Shown: positions 43,613 to 52,498 of the stretch, piece after piece
Layout of the letters: each line of letters opens with the position of its first letter
Position numbering within the stretch: the first letter of the stretch is position 1
Origin: Rosistilla oblonga
GTDB taxonomy: Bacteria > Planctomycetota > Planctomycetia > Pirellulales > Pirellulaceae
Length of the DNA: 64,000 nucleotides
Assembly (NCBI RefSeq): GCF_007751715.1
Contig: NZ_CP036292.1
Coordinates: 1,488,001-1,552,000, forward strand
Reading direction: 5' to 3'
Made by a program: the position numbers and the translations under genes
Notes under the pieces: generated by a model
Database searches by the model: none
Told to the model about the DNA's origin: nothing
The model's input: only the letters and a program-made list of their open reading frames with translations

Positions 43613-44524
43613 ATGGAACAGAGTTTCTTAGCATGGCTGCGCGGCCGTCAGCGTTTGTTGCCACAAGTTGCCGTTGGTATCGGCGATGATGCCGCGGTCA
43701 TCGATTGGCCTCAGTCGCGACAGTTGGTGACCAGCGTCGATACGATCGTCGATGGAGTCGACTTTTTGCTGGACCAACATTCACCTGCGGCGATCGGGCA
43801 TAAGGCTCTGGCGGTCAATCTCAGCGATCTGGCCGCGATGGCTGCCGATCCGGTCGCAGCGCTTGTGGCGATTTCGTTGCCCAATGAAAACGCGACCCAG
43901 GTGGCGGCGGCGGTCTACGAGGGAATCCTCGCGACGGCGGCAGATTTTGGCGTCGCGATCAGCGGCGGCGACATCACCTGCTACGACGGTCCGCTGGCGA
44001 TCTCGATCACGATCATCGGGCAGGCTGAGCCGCAGAAATCGTGGCTCCGCAGTGGTGCGCAACCCGACGACGCGGTTCTGGTCAGCGGTTCGCTGGGGGG
44101 CAGTATTCTGCAAAAGCACCTCGCGTTTACTCCGCGAGTCCGCCTGGCGCAACAGCTTCGCGACAACTTCAGGATCAACGCGGCGATCGACATCAGCGAT
44201 GGCCTGCTGTTGGATCTGGACCGCTTGTGCGCCGCTAGCGGTTGTGGGATCGAGTTGGAGTTGGATCGGGTGCCGGTTTCGGAGGATGCACAAGCGTTGT
44301 CGCAGCAGGACGGCGGCGATCCGCTGGAACATGCGCTCGGCGACGGCGAGGATTATGAATTGATCCTCACCTGCCCTGCCGATCAGGCGGCCGAAATCTT
44401 GGCGGCTGACTTGGGAACGCCGCTGACTCAAATCGGAACTCTGACCAGCCGGACCGGGCTGTGGTCGAAGCTGCCTAATAAATTGATCCGCTTGTCGCCT
44501 CGCGGCTTTGTCCACGGCGGCTGA
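43613..44524 (+). CDS. thiL: Thiamine-monophosphate kinase
   Basis: 303 aa. Landmarks of ThiL: GIGDDAAVID near the start, TSVDTIVDGVDF, NLSDLAAMAADPVAALVAIS, ISGGDIT, and the C-terminal DISDGLLLDLDRLC and GDGEDYELI. It phosphorylates thiamine monophosphate to the diphosphate cofactor with ATP. ATG 43613 fits the family start; the longer frame from 43451 reads upstream non-coding sequence. A hairpin follows the stop. Confidence 0.96.
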   Translation: MEQSFLAWLRGRQRLLPQVAVGIGDDAAVIDWPQSRQLVTSVDTIVDGVDFLLDQHSPAAIGHKALAVNLSDLAAMAADPVAALVAISLPNENATQVAAAVYEGILATAADFGVAISGGDITCYDGPLAISITIIGQAEPQKSWLRSGAQPDDAVLVSGSLGGSILQKHLAFTPRVRLAQQLRDNFRINAAIDISDGLLLDLDRLCAASGCGIELELDRVPVSEDAQALSQQDGGDPLEHALGDGEDYELILTCPADQAAEILAADLGTPLTQIGTLTSRTGLWSKLPNKLIRLSPRGFVHGG

Positions 44525-44535
44525 TCCAGATTGCC

Positions 44536-44564
44536 GGGCGGGAGGTGAAATCGCCTGCCCGCCC
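44536..44564 (+). terminator. Hairpin after thiL
   Basis: GGGCGGG and CCCGCCC arms with an inner AGG/CCT continuation and one bulged base. There is no long T-run, as for other hairpins in this genome, so termination is likely but not certain. Confidence 0.5.
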
Positions 44565-44776
44565 TGCGGTTTTCGGGGAAGCGTGATCGCTAGGTAAACA
44601 GGGTCTGTCTGTTAAAGCAGACCAATGCGCGAAGCCGGAACTTCTGTAATGATCGTGCCGGCAGCGGGGGATGGGGCGCTCTATCGCCGGTCATCGGCCG
44701 AAGTTGATTTGCATTTCGCGATTCGTCTCGCAAACTTGGGCATCCTTCGCCCTTGCAGCACATACCGGAGAATCTT

Positions 44777-45040
44777 GTGCGACGAATTCAGCTTGCTTTC
44801 CTGGCTCTATCTCTTACTTCCCTAACCGGCTGCAGCGTCATCGGCGGCATCGAGCAATGGAAGTGCGATAACCTTGGGATGTGCCACTTCGGTATCCGTC
44901 CGACGCCGACCTGCGGCGCATCGCCTTGTCAGGAGCCTTCGTCTTGTGGCAGCCAGCCTTGCGGTGAACAGCCGTGTGGCGGTGGTCAACCGTGTCAGTC
45001 GCATCTGCACGAGCCCACGTTGGCAATTCCGCAGATCTAA
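44777..45040 (+). CDS. Small Cys-rich putative lipoprotein
   Basis: About 87 aa from GTG 44777: RRIQLAFLALSLTSLTGCS has a basic start, a hydrophobic core and the lipobox LTGC. The mature part is short and Cys/Gly/Pro-rich (PTCGASPCQEPSSCGSQPCG), with four PCG/SCG units. Surface or periplasmic anchoring is inferred from the lipobox. No family is recognised. ATG 44753 is a longer alternative. Hairpin ACCGAAG/CTTCGGT follows at 45061-45077. Confidence 0.6.
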   Translation: MRRIQLAFLALSLTSLTGCSVIGGIEQWKCDNLGMCHFGIRPTPTCGASPCQEPSSCGSQPCGEQPCGGGQPCQSHLHEPTLAIPQI

Positions 45041-45520
45041 AAGATCGCGATCTCCGCCGGACCGAAGGTGCTTCGGTCGCGACGCCCCGTGAGGCGCAAA
45101 CCTCTCGTTTTTGAAGCCACCACAGCGAACTTGCTGAATCGGCGTGCGGATGCTTATCCCGCCGAATGCTCTTTGGGTGGCATGCCGTCCAGTTTTGGGC
45201 TGGCATATTGCGTGGCCTGTTGGTGGCCACGCGGTCGCGGGCCAGCCTAATGCTTGTAGGCTGGCTGGGATTGCCGACGAATGCCCTAGAGAATGAACTG
45301 GCGGACGCGGTTCGCTCTTCTTCTCGTCAGGCCCCTGCTGATATTCCGAATGGCACGATGTTGTGTGCTGTCGGTTCAGGCGAGATGGCAGCAGCGAATC
45401 GGGCCAGGTGCGTTTTTCGCACGGCTGATTGCTGGCTGCAGGGCCCGACGCTTTTCGTTTTTATTGCATCGGTAGCGGCGTCCGTCAGAGATCGGATGAC
45501 CGATCTCTGCGAGAACGAGC
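45041..45520. other. Gene-free stretch with several hairpins
   Basis: Besides the hairpin at 45061-45077 there are stems GCGTGGCC/GGCCACGC (about 45210-45234) and GCCAGCCT/AGGCTGGC (45241-45265), and the perfect stem at 45486-45509. A plus-strand frame at 45166-45549 spans these hairpins, extends into rpsT, and is not protein-like. The region seems to be the convergent ends of the lipoprotein gene and rpsT. Confidence 0.5.
45486..45509 (-). terminator. Likely rpsT terminator hairpin
   Basis: CAGAGATCGG-ATGA-CCGATCTCTG, a perfect 10-bp stem, lies 12 bases past the rpsT stop on the minus strand. No T-run. Confidence 0.6.
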
Positions 45521-45796
45521 TTACGCCGATTGCAGTTTCGAAGTCTTGATCAAGTGGTGCAGACGGCTCTTGGTGCGAGCTGCGGCGTTGCGGTGGATGA
45601 TGTTCTTCGCACCAGCACGGTCCAATCGCTTGGCAGCCAGGCGGAACTGTTCTTCAGCAGCGCTAAAGTCGCCAGCTTGTACCGCTTCGCGAACCTTGCG
45701 GATTTGGGTGCGCATCGCGGTCTTGATCGCTTTGTTACGATCGCGACGGACAAAGCTCTGGCGGAGACGTTTTTTAGCACCTTCGGAATTTGGCAT
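45521..45796 (-). CDS. rpsT: 30S ribosomal protein S20
   Basis: 91 aa: MPNSEGAKKRLRQSFVRRDR then NKAIKTAMRTQIRKVREAVQ and the C-terminal GAKNIIHRNAAARTKSRLHH. This is the S20 signature. It binds 16S rRNA. ATG 45796 is chosen; an upstream frame to 45835 adds untypical residues. It is transcribed divergently from the cobA-hemD gene, 68 bp apart. Confidence 0.95.
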   Translation of the reverse strand: MPNSEGAKKRLRQSFVRRDRNKAIKTAMRTQIRKVREAVQAGDFSAAEEQFRLAAKRLDRAGAKNIIHRNAAARTKSRLHHLIKTSKLQSA

Positions 45797-45864
45797 TCGT
45801 TGTTCCCTATACAAATCTCGTAGTAATTGATGCAATAGGAGCAGTTTGAGGACAGCGGGCCAAA

Positions 45865-47421
45865 ATGTCTAGCCCAAAGTCACCGTTTCACCCCAACGAG
45901 CGACCGATTCATTCGGCGACCCGCATGCTTGGACACGTATATTTGATCGGAGCCGGTCCCGGCGATCCTCAGTTGATTACGCTGCGGGGGGTCCAATGTC
46001 TGAAAAAAGCAGACATCGTGCTGTACGATGGGCTAGTCAATTCGCAATTGCTGGCCCACGCCGCCGCCGATGCCGAGCTCGTCTGCGTCGGCAAACATGG
46101 CCAGCAACGGATCTGGACCCAAGACGAAATTCAAGTCGAATTGCTCCGCTTGGCGGGTGAGGGGCGGATCGTCGCCCGGCTCAAAGGTGGCGACCCGGCG
46201 GTCTTCGCGCGAGGAGCCGAAGAAGCCGCAGCGCTGTCGCAGGCGGGGATCCCGTTCGAAGTCGTCCCCGGAATCACAGCCGCCTTGGCTGCCGGAAGCT
46301 TCGCTGGCATCCCGATCACGCATCGCCACCACGCCTCTGCTGTGGCGTTGGTCACCGGGCATCAACAGGACAACGACGCCACCGATCTCGACTGGAACGC
46401 GTTGGCGAAGTTCCCCGGCACGTTGGTGATCTACATGGGAGTCACGACCGCCCACATTTGGTCGAAGGCTCTGATCGACGGCGGCAAGGCGACCGACACG
46501 CCCGTTGCGATCGTCCGCCGCTGCACCTGGTCGGACCAGCAGATCTTCCGCTGCACGTTGGCCGAGGTCGCCGATCGGTTGTCACCAGCCAACAAGATCC
46601 GCCCGCCGGCGATTGTGATCGTTGGGCCGGTTGCCGATCTGCCCGATCAGCTGGATTGGTTCCAGCGGCGCCCTTTGGTCGGGCAGCGCGTCTTGGTTAC
46701 GCGTCCGAGTGGGCAAGCCGATGCGTTGGGGGAGGCCCTGAAAGAATTGGGCGCCGAGCCGTTGTATCAGCCCGCCGTCGAGATCGCTCCGCCAGCCGAT
46801 TTTGCCGACGTCGACGACAGCATCGCCCGGCTTGCCGAATTCGACTGGATCGTCTTCAGCAGCCGCAATGGCGTCCAATACTATCTGGATCGGATCCTGG
46901 AGCTCGGCCGCGACATGCGGCTGCTGGGGCGTTGCCAGATCGCCGCGGTGGGCGATCGGACGGCGGAGGCTTTGCGGCGGTATGGCTTGCTGGCCGATCT
47001 GGTTCCCGAGGACTTCGAAGCTGCCTCGCTAGCGGCGTCGATGGCGCCGCAGGCCGCTGGGAAACAGATCCTTTCGATCCGCGCCAGTCGCGGCCGCGAT
47101 GTCTTGCGACAGCAGTTGGTCGATGCGGGGGCAAGCGTCCGCGACGTGGTCGTTTATCAGAATCGCGACGTGCTTCAGGCGGACGCCAAGATCGGCCAGC
47201 GGATGGCCGACGGAGAGATCGATTGGACCACGGTCACCAGCAGTGCGATCGCGCGGTCGTTGGTGCAGATGTTTGGCGATTCGCTGAACCGGACCAAGCT
47301 GGCCAGTCTGAGTCCAATCACGACGCAGACGCTGCAGGGGCTCGGTTTTTCGGTAGCTTGCGAGGCCAAGCAGTACACGATGGATGGCCTGGTCGAAGCG
47401 ATTCATCAGGCTGGCGATTAG
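45865..47421 (+). CDS. cobA-hemD: Uroporphyrinogen-III C-methyltransferase / uroporphyrinogen-III synthase fusion
   Basis: 518 aa with two domains. Residues about 22-265 are SUMT (CobA/CysG-A type): VYLIGAGPGDPQLITLRG, LKGGDPAVFARGAEEA and VPGITAA. Residues about 275-515 are HemD: VLVTRPSGQADALGEALKEL, WIVFSSRNGVQYY and VTSSAIARSL. The protein closes hydroxymethylbilane to uroporphyrinogen III and methylates it to precorrin-2, the branch to sirohaem or cobalamin. Such fusions are known in several bacteria. ATG at residue 21 (45925) is an alternative start. Confidence 0.93.
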   Translation: MSSPKSPFHPNERPIHSATRMLGHVYLIGAGPGDPQLITLRGVQCLKKADIVLYDGLVNSQLLAHAAADAELVCVGKHGQQRIWTQDEIQVELLRLAGEGRIVARLKGGDPAVFARGAEEAAALSQAGIPFEVVPGITAALAAGSFAGIPITHRHHASAVALVTGHQQDNDATDLDWNALAKFPGTLVIYMGVTTAHIWSKALIDGGKATDTPVAIVRRCTWSDQQIFRCTLAEVADRLSPANKIRPPAIVIVGPVADLPDQLDWFQRRPLVGQRVLVTRPSGQADALGEALKELGAEPLYQPAVEIAPPADFADVDDSIARLAEFDWIVFSSRNGVQYYLDRILELGRDMRLLGRCQIAAVGDRTAEALRRYGLLADLVPEDFEAASLAASMAPQAAGKQILSIRASRGRDVLRQQLVDAGASVRDVVVYQNRDVLQADAKIGQRMADGEIDWTTVTSSAIARSLVQMFGDSLNRTKLASLSPITTQTLQGLGFSVACEAKQYTMDGLVEAIHQAGD

Positions 47422-47472
47422 CCGGATCGCGCGAGCGTCGCGCGATTTCCAGAGTTTTGCAGACCGGGCAGC

Positions 47473-48276
47473 TTACGCTTTTTCGGTCCCGACGCCGTCG
47501 GGGAGAGTGCCGTCGGCGACTTCGTTTTCCCACTGATCCATCAGCGGCCATTCGTTGGCAAGGGTGCCAAAGTCGGCCATTTTCAGATAGCCGCGCAGCC
47601 GATCGATGGTTGCGTTGAGCATCTTTTCGTCTTTGCGGAAGAACGGTCCGTGGCTGGGCAGCAGCCAGACGACGTCGCTGTCGCGAATCCGTTCGAGCGA
47701 CTTGATGAAGTCGTTGATGTTGCTGCCGTGATGCGCATCGATCGCACCGACGCATCCGTCGCGATAGATGTTATCGCCACTGAACAGCACGTCGCCCAAT
47801 CGGAACGACAGCTGGCTGTCGGTGTGCCCAGGCGTGTGCCAGACTTCCAGTTCCAGGTTGCCGATGCGGATCGTGTCGCCATCGTTGATCTGATGTTCGA
47901 TCTCGACTGGCGGCATGTCCAAGTGGATGTTCTGAGCTTTGATCTCAGCAAACGTTGTCAGTTTGTCGCCGGTCTGCAACGCTTCGACAGCCAGCGGGTG
48001 CGACGTGACGGATGTCCGCAGCATCTGTTTCGCTTTGGCGAGCCCTTGGATGTGATCGACATCGGCATGCGTGGCGATCAGGGTCTTGCACTTCGACAGC
48101 GGAAAATCGAGTTGGCGAATCAGTTCGATGAACTCGTCGACGGTCTCTTCGTAACCGATGTCGATCAGCGTCCATTCGCCCTGGTCGTGGACGAGGTAGA
48201 CGTTGCAGCCGAGTACTTCACCCGCCTGGAAGTTCAGTTCGATAACACCCGGAAACAGGGTTTTATGGGGCAACAT
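47473..48276 (-). CDS. MBL-fold metallo-hydrolase
   Basis: 267 aa. The metallo-beta-lactamase fold is clear: [10 protein letters not shown] (metal ligands), [25 protein letters not shown] and LLPSHGPF. Of the usual HxHxDH motif, the first His pair reads ATHADVDH, so the site is intact. These enzymes hydrolyse thioesters, lactones or phosphoesters; the substrate is not predictable. Soluble. Confidence 0.9.
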   Translation of the reverse strand: MLPHKTLFPGVIELNFQAGEVLGCNVYLVHDQGEWTLIDIGYEETVDEFIELIRQLDFPLSKCKTLIATHADVDHIQGLAKAKQMLRTSVTSHPLAVEALQTGDKLTTFAEIKAQNIHLDMPPVEIEHQINDGDTIRIGNLELEVWHTPGHTDSQLSFRLGDVLFSGDNIYRDGCVGAIDAHHGSNINDFIKSLERIRDSDVVWLLPSHGPFFRKDEKMLNATIDRLRGYLKMADFGTLANEWPLMDQWENEVADGTLPDGVGTEKA

Positions 48277-48422
48277 TCGTCTGTTCGTGGCCTAAGTGAA
48301 AAGGAAAAATTATTTCCCTTAATGATAGGCCGCATCGCCCTAAAGCAACAGATGCGAGCTGGGCGAATTCGTCGATCGCTTCACCCCCGCTGTGGGCACG
48401 TTGCCCTGCCCTTTCGCAGCGA

Positions 48423-49022
48423 CTATTCGACTTTGGTCGCTTCCATCTCGTAGATCGCGAGGTATTTGCCGTCGGGATACTTGTACTTTTCGGTCAGATG
48501 AAACTTCCCTTTGACAGCGACTGGCCGCGTTGAAAAGTTGGCGCTGTTGTCGCCGGTCATCTTGACCATGATGCAGTCATACAGAGCCGCGCCGGGACCG
48601 AAGCAGCATTCCTGGTTGTCGCGGACGAGGACAAACTGTTTGATCCCGACCTGTTGGAAGACCGATGCGGGGAGGATGAAGCCGCGAATCGTGACCTCTT
48701 TCCCTTGCAGGGCTTTGATCTCGGGAGTGACCATGCTGGGGTCGTAGTCGTCTTCCTTGTCCATCTCGAACAGGATCGTGTCGAACGAGATCTCTCCCTT
48801 GCGTTTGGGAGGCATTCGCCGGGGCGGAGCGGCTGGTTTGGCATCGGTCGGCGTCGGACGAACTCCGCGAGCCGGGCGTTCGGTCGTCGCCGCGGCGGCT
48901 TGTTCTTCTTGGCCTTTTTCTTTTTCGATCGGTGCGGCGGTTAGAGGCAGGACGACTGTCGATGCAAAGATCCAACAGGTCGCGATCCGCAGCATGCTGG
49001 AGGCGGGAGAGTGGGACAACAT
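48423..49022 (-). CDS. Secreted CCFG-motif (DUF3299-like) protein
   Basis: 199 aa. A signal peptide (RIATCWIFASTVVLPLTAA) precedes a Pro/Ala/Glu-rich linker. The C-terminal domain (from about residue 95) includes EVTIRGFILPASVFQQVGIK and RDNQECCFGPGAALYDC; the CCFG motif marks the DUF3299-like family. The function is unknown; the paired cysteines may hold a metal or disulphide. The next gene upstream (49054-49734) encodes the same domain behind membrane helices. Confidence 0.8.
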   Translation of the reverse strand: MLSHSPASSMLRIATCWIFASTVVLPLTAAPIEKEKGQEEQAAAATTERPARGVRPTPTDAKPAAPPRRMPPKRKGEISFDTILFEMDKEDDYDPSMVTPEIKALQGKEVTIRGFILPASVFQQVGIKQFVLVRDNQECCFGPGAALYDCIMVKMTGDNSANFSTRPVAVKGKFHLTEKYKYPDGKYLAIYEMEATKVE

Positions 49023-49053
49023 CTAGACGCTCGTTTCGTTGGGTGAAGGTTTT

Positions 49054-49734
49054 TTATTGCTTCACATAATCGGCTCGCAGTCGATAGAACAGAATGTTGT
49101 CGATGTCCTTTTTCGTGCGAAGCGATTTGTTCAGCTCGAATTGCCCGGCCAGCTTCATCTTCGTTCGCCCGTAGCGAACTGTCTTCGTGCCGGTCAGCGT
49201 GACTTCTATCATACTACTGGATCGCGGTTGGCCTCCGAAACAGCAGGTTCCCAGATCGGGTACCAAAATGAACTGTTTCAAAGCCCCTTCGCCCGACGCG
49301 GGGTGAATGTAGCCCTTGAGAAAAATATCTTCGCCGTCGATCTCAATCGCTTTTTCGGTCGGCGCGTCGGGGCCTTTGGCTCGTTCGAGTTCGTAGAACC
49401 CGACGCGTTGATACCCCTCGGGAACTTCGGTCAGATAGATGATGGTGTGCTCGGCGACGCCGCCGACCAGCAGCGCCACGTTCAGGAAGATCCCGGTTTT
49501 GGCGAGCATCAATCCGCCGTATTCTTCGGGAAACTGCTTGATCGAACGGACGGCGAAGATCCCGCAGGCCGCGCCAATCATCGCTAGCGAAAGGATCGGT
49601 TCGAACAGCGGCACCAGGCCCAGAAGGCCAACGATAAACAAGCTGACCGAGGCGATCGCCAGCTTGCTGAGGGCTCGATAGGGATAATCGACGGTGTCTG
49701 CGGTTGCAGACATCGGGGCAATGTCCGTGGCCAT
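49054..49734 (-). CDS. Membrane protein with DUF4190-like helices and a CCFG domain
   Basis: 226 aa. Residues 20-100 have three hydrophobic segments (ALSKLAIASVSLFIVGLLGL VPL and MIGAACGIFAVRSI, then ANTGIFLNVALLVGGVA-like), matching DUF4190. The C-terminal part has EDIFLKGYIHPASGEGALKQ and DLGTCCFGGQPRSSSMIEV, the same CCFG domain as the downstream neighbour. The domain is therefore extracytoplasmic and anchored here but free there. Confidence 0.8.
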   Translation of the reverse strand: MATDIAPMSATADTVDYPYRALSKLAIASVSLFIVGLLGLVPLFEPILSLAMIGAACGIFAVRSIKQFPEEYGGLMLAKTGIFLNVALLVGGVAEHTIIYLTEVPEGYQRVGFYELERAKGPDAPTEKAIEIDGEDIFLKGYIHPASGEGALKQFILVPDLGTCCFGGQPRSSSMIEVTLTGTKTVRYGRTKMKLAGQFELNKSLRTKKDIDNILFYRLRADYVKQ

Positions 49735-49781
49735 GGCTTTGTTGGGTCGGGCGGAATGAGGCAGCGACGAATGTCGGGAAC

Positions 49782-51146
49782 TCAGGTCTGCGCCGGCAGA
49801 GTTCCCCCGCTGATGACAAGCCAGATCAGAATCGTCAGGCTCGTGGCGGTAATGCTTGATACGAACAACAGTCGCAGCGGGTTCACTGCGGAGATCGTGG
49901 TTGCCGATCGACCGACTTGCGGAAGCGCAGCCGTTGCCGCCGCCAATGGTTTCCCCGAATCGAAGACTTGGACCAGGCCCGATGCTGCGGAATCGGAGAT
50001 TTGCGAAGTTTCCGCGTCTTTCTTAGGAGCGTCGGCTGCCGGGACGGGGAAGAACGTGTTGGCGCGACGAACCGCTGCCGGGTCGACTTTTTCCAGCTCG
50101 ACAAGCGCCGCGGCCGCTTCGGGCAGCGGGCAGGCTCGCAAATAATTGATCACGGGAACGCGGACCCAGTTGTTGCCAGCTTCAGCCGTTTTGAACAGCT
50201 CCACCAAGGCATCGATCTGAGACCAGTCGCCCCAGCGAGCCAGATCGGGAATCACCAGATCGGCCAATTGCGGACGCTTCAGAACGTGGTGCAGCGAGCT
50301 GACCAATTGCTCTTTCGGAATCACATCGGTCTCGGTGCCATGGAATCGCAACGCCATGATCGCCGCGTACGTGTCGGCGTATTCTGCTTTTTTGTTGTCC
50401 AGGAAAAGTTTGTTCACCACGGGCAAGCCCTCGGCGCCGTTGAGCGTTAGATAACAAGCGATCAACGCATCGAGGCCGCCGCGAGTGCTCTTCTGCGTGC
50501 TGGTCAGCATCGCTTCGAGCATCGGGACGTCTTTTTTGTCGCCACACACGCCCAGCATCGTCAGATACAGCCGGCGGCGATCCGATGCGATTTCGGGATC
50601 TTTGATCCACTCGATCAATTGGTCGTGATGCATCTTGGGACCCAACGCTTTGACAGCCGAATACGGGGCGACAGCAAATTCGTCATAGGTGTCGCGCGCC
50701 AGCAAATCCTCTTCATCCTCCAAGAACTCTTGGAAGAAGACCAATCGTTCGACATCGTCGTCGGGCAGCTTGGTCAGTTTCAGCAGATAGTCTTCGGAGC
50801 GCTCGGTCAGCGGCAGCGGCGAAGACCACATCAGTTCGGGCGGATCGACGCCGGTCAGCATGAACCGTCGCCCTTTTTCCGCTTTGCCAAAATAAATCGA
50901 TTTGACGCGTTGGTCGACTTTGACCAACTTCTCCCCTTTGAGGACAACCTTGACGGTCAGTTCGACTTCGCCGGTGTCCGATGGCTCGATCGCTTCGGTC
51001 GCTTCGGCGACGACGACAGCATCCATCGATGCCATCTCTTGGCGAAGGGTTTGGGAGACTGCGGTGCAGAAGGGGCAGGCCAACAGGTTGGTGGATTGGC
51101 TGAGCGTGGCGCAGATCAAAAGGAGGGGAACGAATCGACGTCCCAT
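49782..51146 (-). CDS. Secreted/anchored hypothetical protein with ACPFC motif
   Basis: 454 aa. A signal peptide (PLLLICATLSQSTNLLACPF C) ends at ACPFC, which lies near the mature start; a C-terminal transmembrane segment (LFVSSITATSLTILIWLVIS) anchors it. The middle is helical and HEAT-like. The CPFC pair could bind copper or form a disulphide. It is upstream of the two CCFG genes in the same orientation (48-bp gap), probably one operon. Function unknown; a role in metal handling would be a guess. Confidence 0.7.
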   Translation of the reverse strand: MGRRFVPLLLICATLSQSTNLLACPFCTAVSQTLRQEMASMDAVVVAEATEAIEPSDTGEVELTVKVVLKGEKLVKVDQRVKSIYFGKAEKGRRFMLTGVDPPELMWSSPLPLTERSEDYLLKLTKLPDDDVERLVFFQEFLEDEEDLLARDTYDEFAVAPYSAVKALGPKMHHDQLIEWIKDPEIASDRRRLYLTMLGVCGDKKDVPMLEAMLTSTQKSTRGGLDALIACYLTLNGAEGLPVVNKLFLDNKKAEYADTYAAIMALRFHGTETDVIPKEQLVSSLHHVLKRPQLADLVIPDLARWGDWSQIDALVELFKTAEAGNNWVRVPVINYLRACPLPEAAAALVELEKVDPAAVRRANTFFPVPAADAPKKDAETSQISDSAASGLVQVFDSGKPLAAATAALPQVGRSATTISAVNPLRLLFVSSITATSLTILIWLVISGGTLPAQT

Positions 51147-51494
51147 AGAACTATCCTCGGTTTAGGCGGGTGGGGTTCCTGCTGCCAACCGCTCCGCGTG
51201 CGAAGCTGTCGGCAGTGTGACGAATCGTCTCTACATAATAGGTGATTGTTCCGCAGAAAAGCACCCGTTGTCGCTTCGGATTGCCATAAAGTGCAAACTG
51301 GCCAAGCTTTGCAGATTGCAACGATTTTGTCGGCCACCTGAACATCCGACCGCCGAAAAGCGAGAGTCCAGTGCTTCATCCACATTTGAATTTTGGGTAG
51401 TGGACGAGGGCACGAGTCCTTTCGCGCCAGAGATTACGGGGACTCGTGACCTGGTCCACGACCAACAGTCCTAAAATCAAAGTTTGACAAACCA
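51147..51494. other. Intergenic region
   Basis: About 350 bp between two minus-strand genes with no supported gene, repeat or strong hairpin. It should include the promoter of the 49782-51146 gene. Confidence 0.5.
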
Positions 51495-52307
51495 CTAGTT
51501 CGCGTTGGCGTTTGTCGTGGCGGAGGTCTCCGCGCTTCGGGCGGGGCTGAACAGCGGTGACAGCAGCCCCACCAGTCCGACGACCAACAGCACGCACATC
51601 GTCACGCGTCGCAACCGGTGCCGGCCCAGCCACGTGCCAACGTGCAGCCCCATCCACGTCGCCACCAACAGCAGCGGGATGATCGCCATCGCCGTTAGCG
51701 AAGGGTTGATGATCCGCTGGCCGAACCAGTAGTACAGCAGTCCCCAGGCGGGGAGCATCGAGACCAGATACATCGTGAACAGAAACGCTCGCGTCCGCTT
51801 GGTGCTCCAGTCGTGAGCCTGCACCCACAGGACCATCATCGGGCCGCCCGTTCCGGTGCAGCCTTGGAAGAAGCCCGACGACAAGAAGGCGAGCCAGGTC
51901 CAGCCGACGTGCAGATGTTCGCGCGGCGTGGGGCGGAAGATCAGCAGCATCATCACGCACAGGATGACGACCGCCCCGATCAATTGACGCATGAATTGGA
52001 CCGGGAAGCCATCGATCAACGAGAGGACCGCGATCCCGACCGGCAGCGATGCCATCCGAAGCGTTGCCGGAAAGGCAAACTCTTTCAGTTGCACTGTTTG
52101 GCGGTACTGCCACAGGCCCCATGCGTTTTGTGGCGTGGTCGCGACCAGCAGCGCCGCCTGCGTTTCGGGGATCCCCTGGCCAGCCCATAACATCAATGGC
52201 ATGATGACCAGCCCGCCGGCAAAACCGGTCGCCGATTGGACGAAGATGCCCAGACAGACAACGGCAGCAAAGGCGGCGAGTTCTTCCAGTGGTAACATTT
52301 CCATCAT
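51495..52307 (-). CDS. TauE/SafE family permease
   Basis: 270 aa with about eight transmembrane helices. Family signatures are GIFVQSATGFAGGLVIMPLM near the start and GFFQGCTGTGGPMMVLWVQA in the middle. TauE/SafE proteins export sulphoacetate, sulphite or related organic anions; the substrate here is unknown. ATG 52307 (with a second ATG three bases on) starts within a clear membrane helix. No transport partner is adjacent. Confidence 0.9.
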   Translation of the reverse strand: MMEMLPLEELAAFAAVVCLGIFVQSATGFAGGLVIMPLMLWAGQGIPETQAALLVATTPQNAWGLWQYRQTVQLKEFAFPATLRMASLPVGIAVLSLIDGFPVQFMRQLIGAVVILCVMMLLIFRPTPREHLHVGWTWLAFLSSGFFQGCTGTGGPMMVLWVQAHDWSTKRTRAFLFTMYLVSMLPAWGLLYYWFGQRIINPSLTAMAIIPLLLVATWMGLHVGTWLGRHRLRRVTMCVLLVVGLVGLLSPLFSPARSAETSATTNANAN

Positions 52308-52344
52308 GTTAGAGCGAGCTGGCGGTTTGGTGTAGGCCCGCCGC

Positions 52345-52470
52345 TGGAGTCGAGGCTTTAGCCGAAAATGCGCACCGTTGGAGTCAAGGCTTCAGCCGAA
52401 GATGCGCTCGGTCGGCTGAAGCCTTGACTCCAACGAAGATGCGCGCCGTCGGCTGAAGCCTCGACTCCAA
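52345..52470. repeat. Cluster of a short intergenic repeat (four units)
   Basis: Two direct and two inverted units of the motif GGAGTC(A/G)AGGCTT(C/T)AGCCG, spaced by GATGCGC-type spacers. The direct pair faces the inverted pair, so the whole can fold as a long hairpin. Same motif at 55419-55491 and 59109-59130. Confidence 0.9.
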
Positions 52471-52498
52471 CACTTCTCAATCACGTTTCAAGCTGCCG

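Noticed and set aside
45166-45549. A 127-codon plus-strand frame
   Set aside because: It runs through several perfect hairpins and into rpsT on the other strand, and its composition (many Arg/Ser/Trp with no folded pattern) is not protein-like.
46458-47618. 386-codon frame overlapping the cobA-hemD gene
   Set aside because: It is a +1 frame shadow; the SUMT and HemD motifs are in the other frame.
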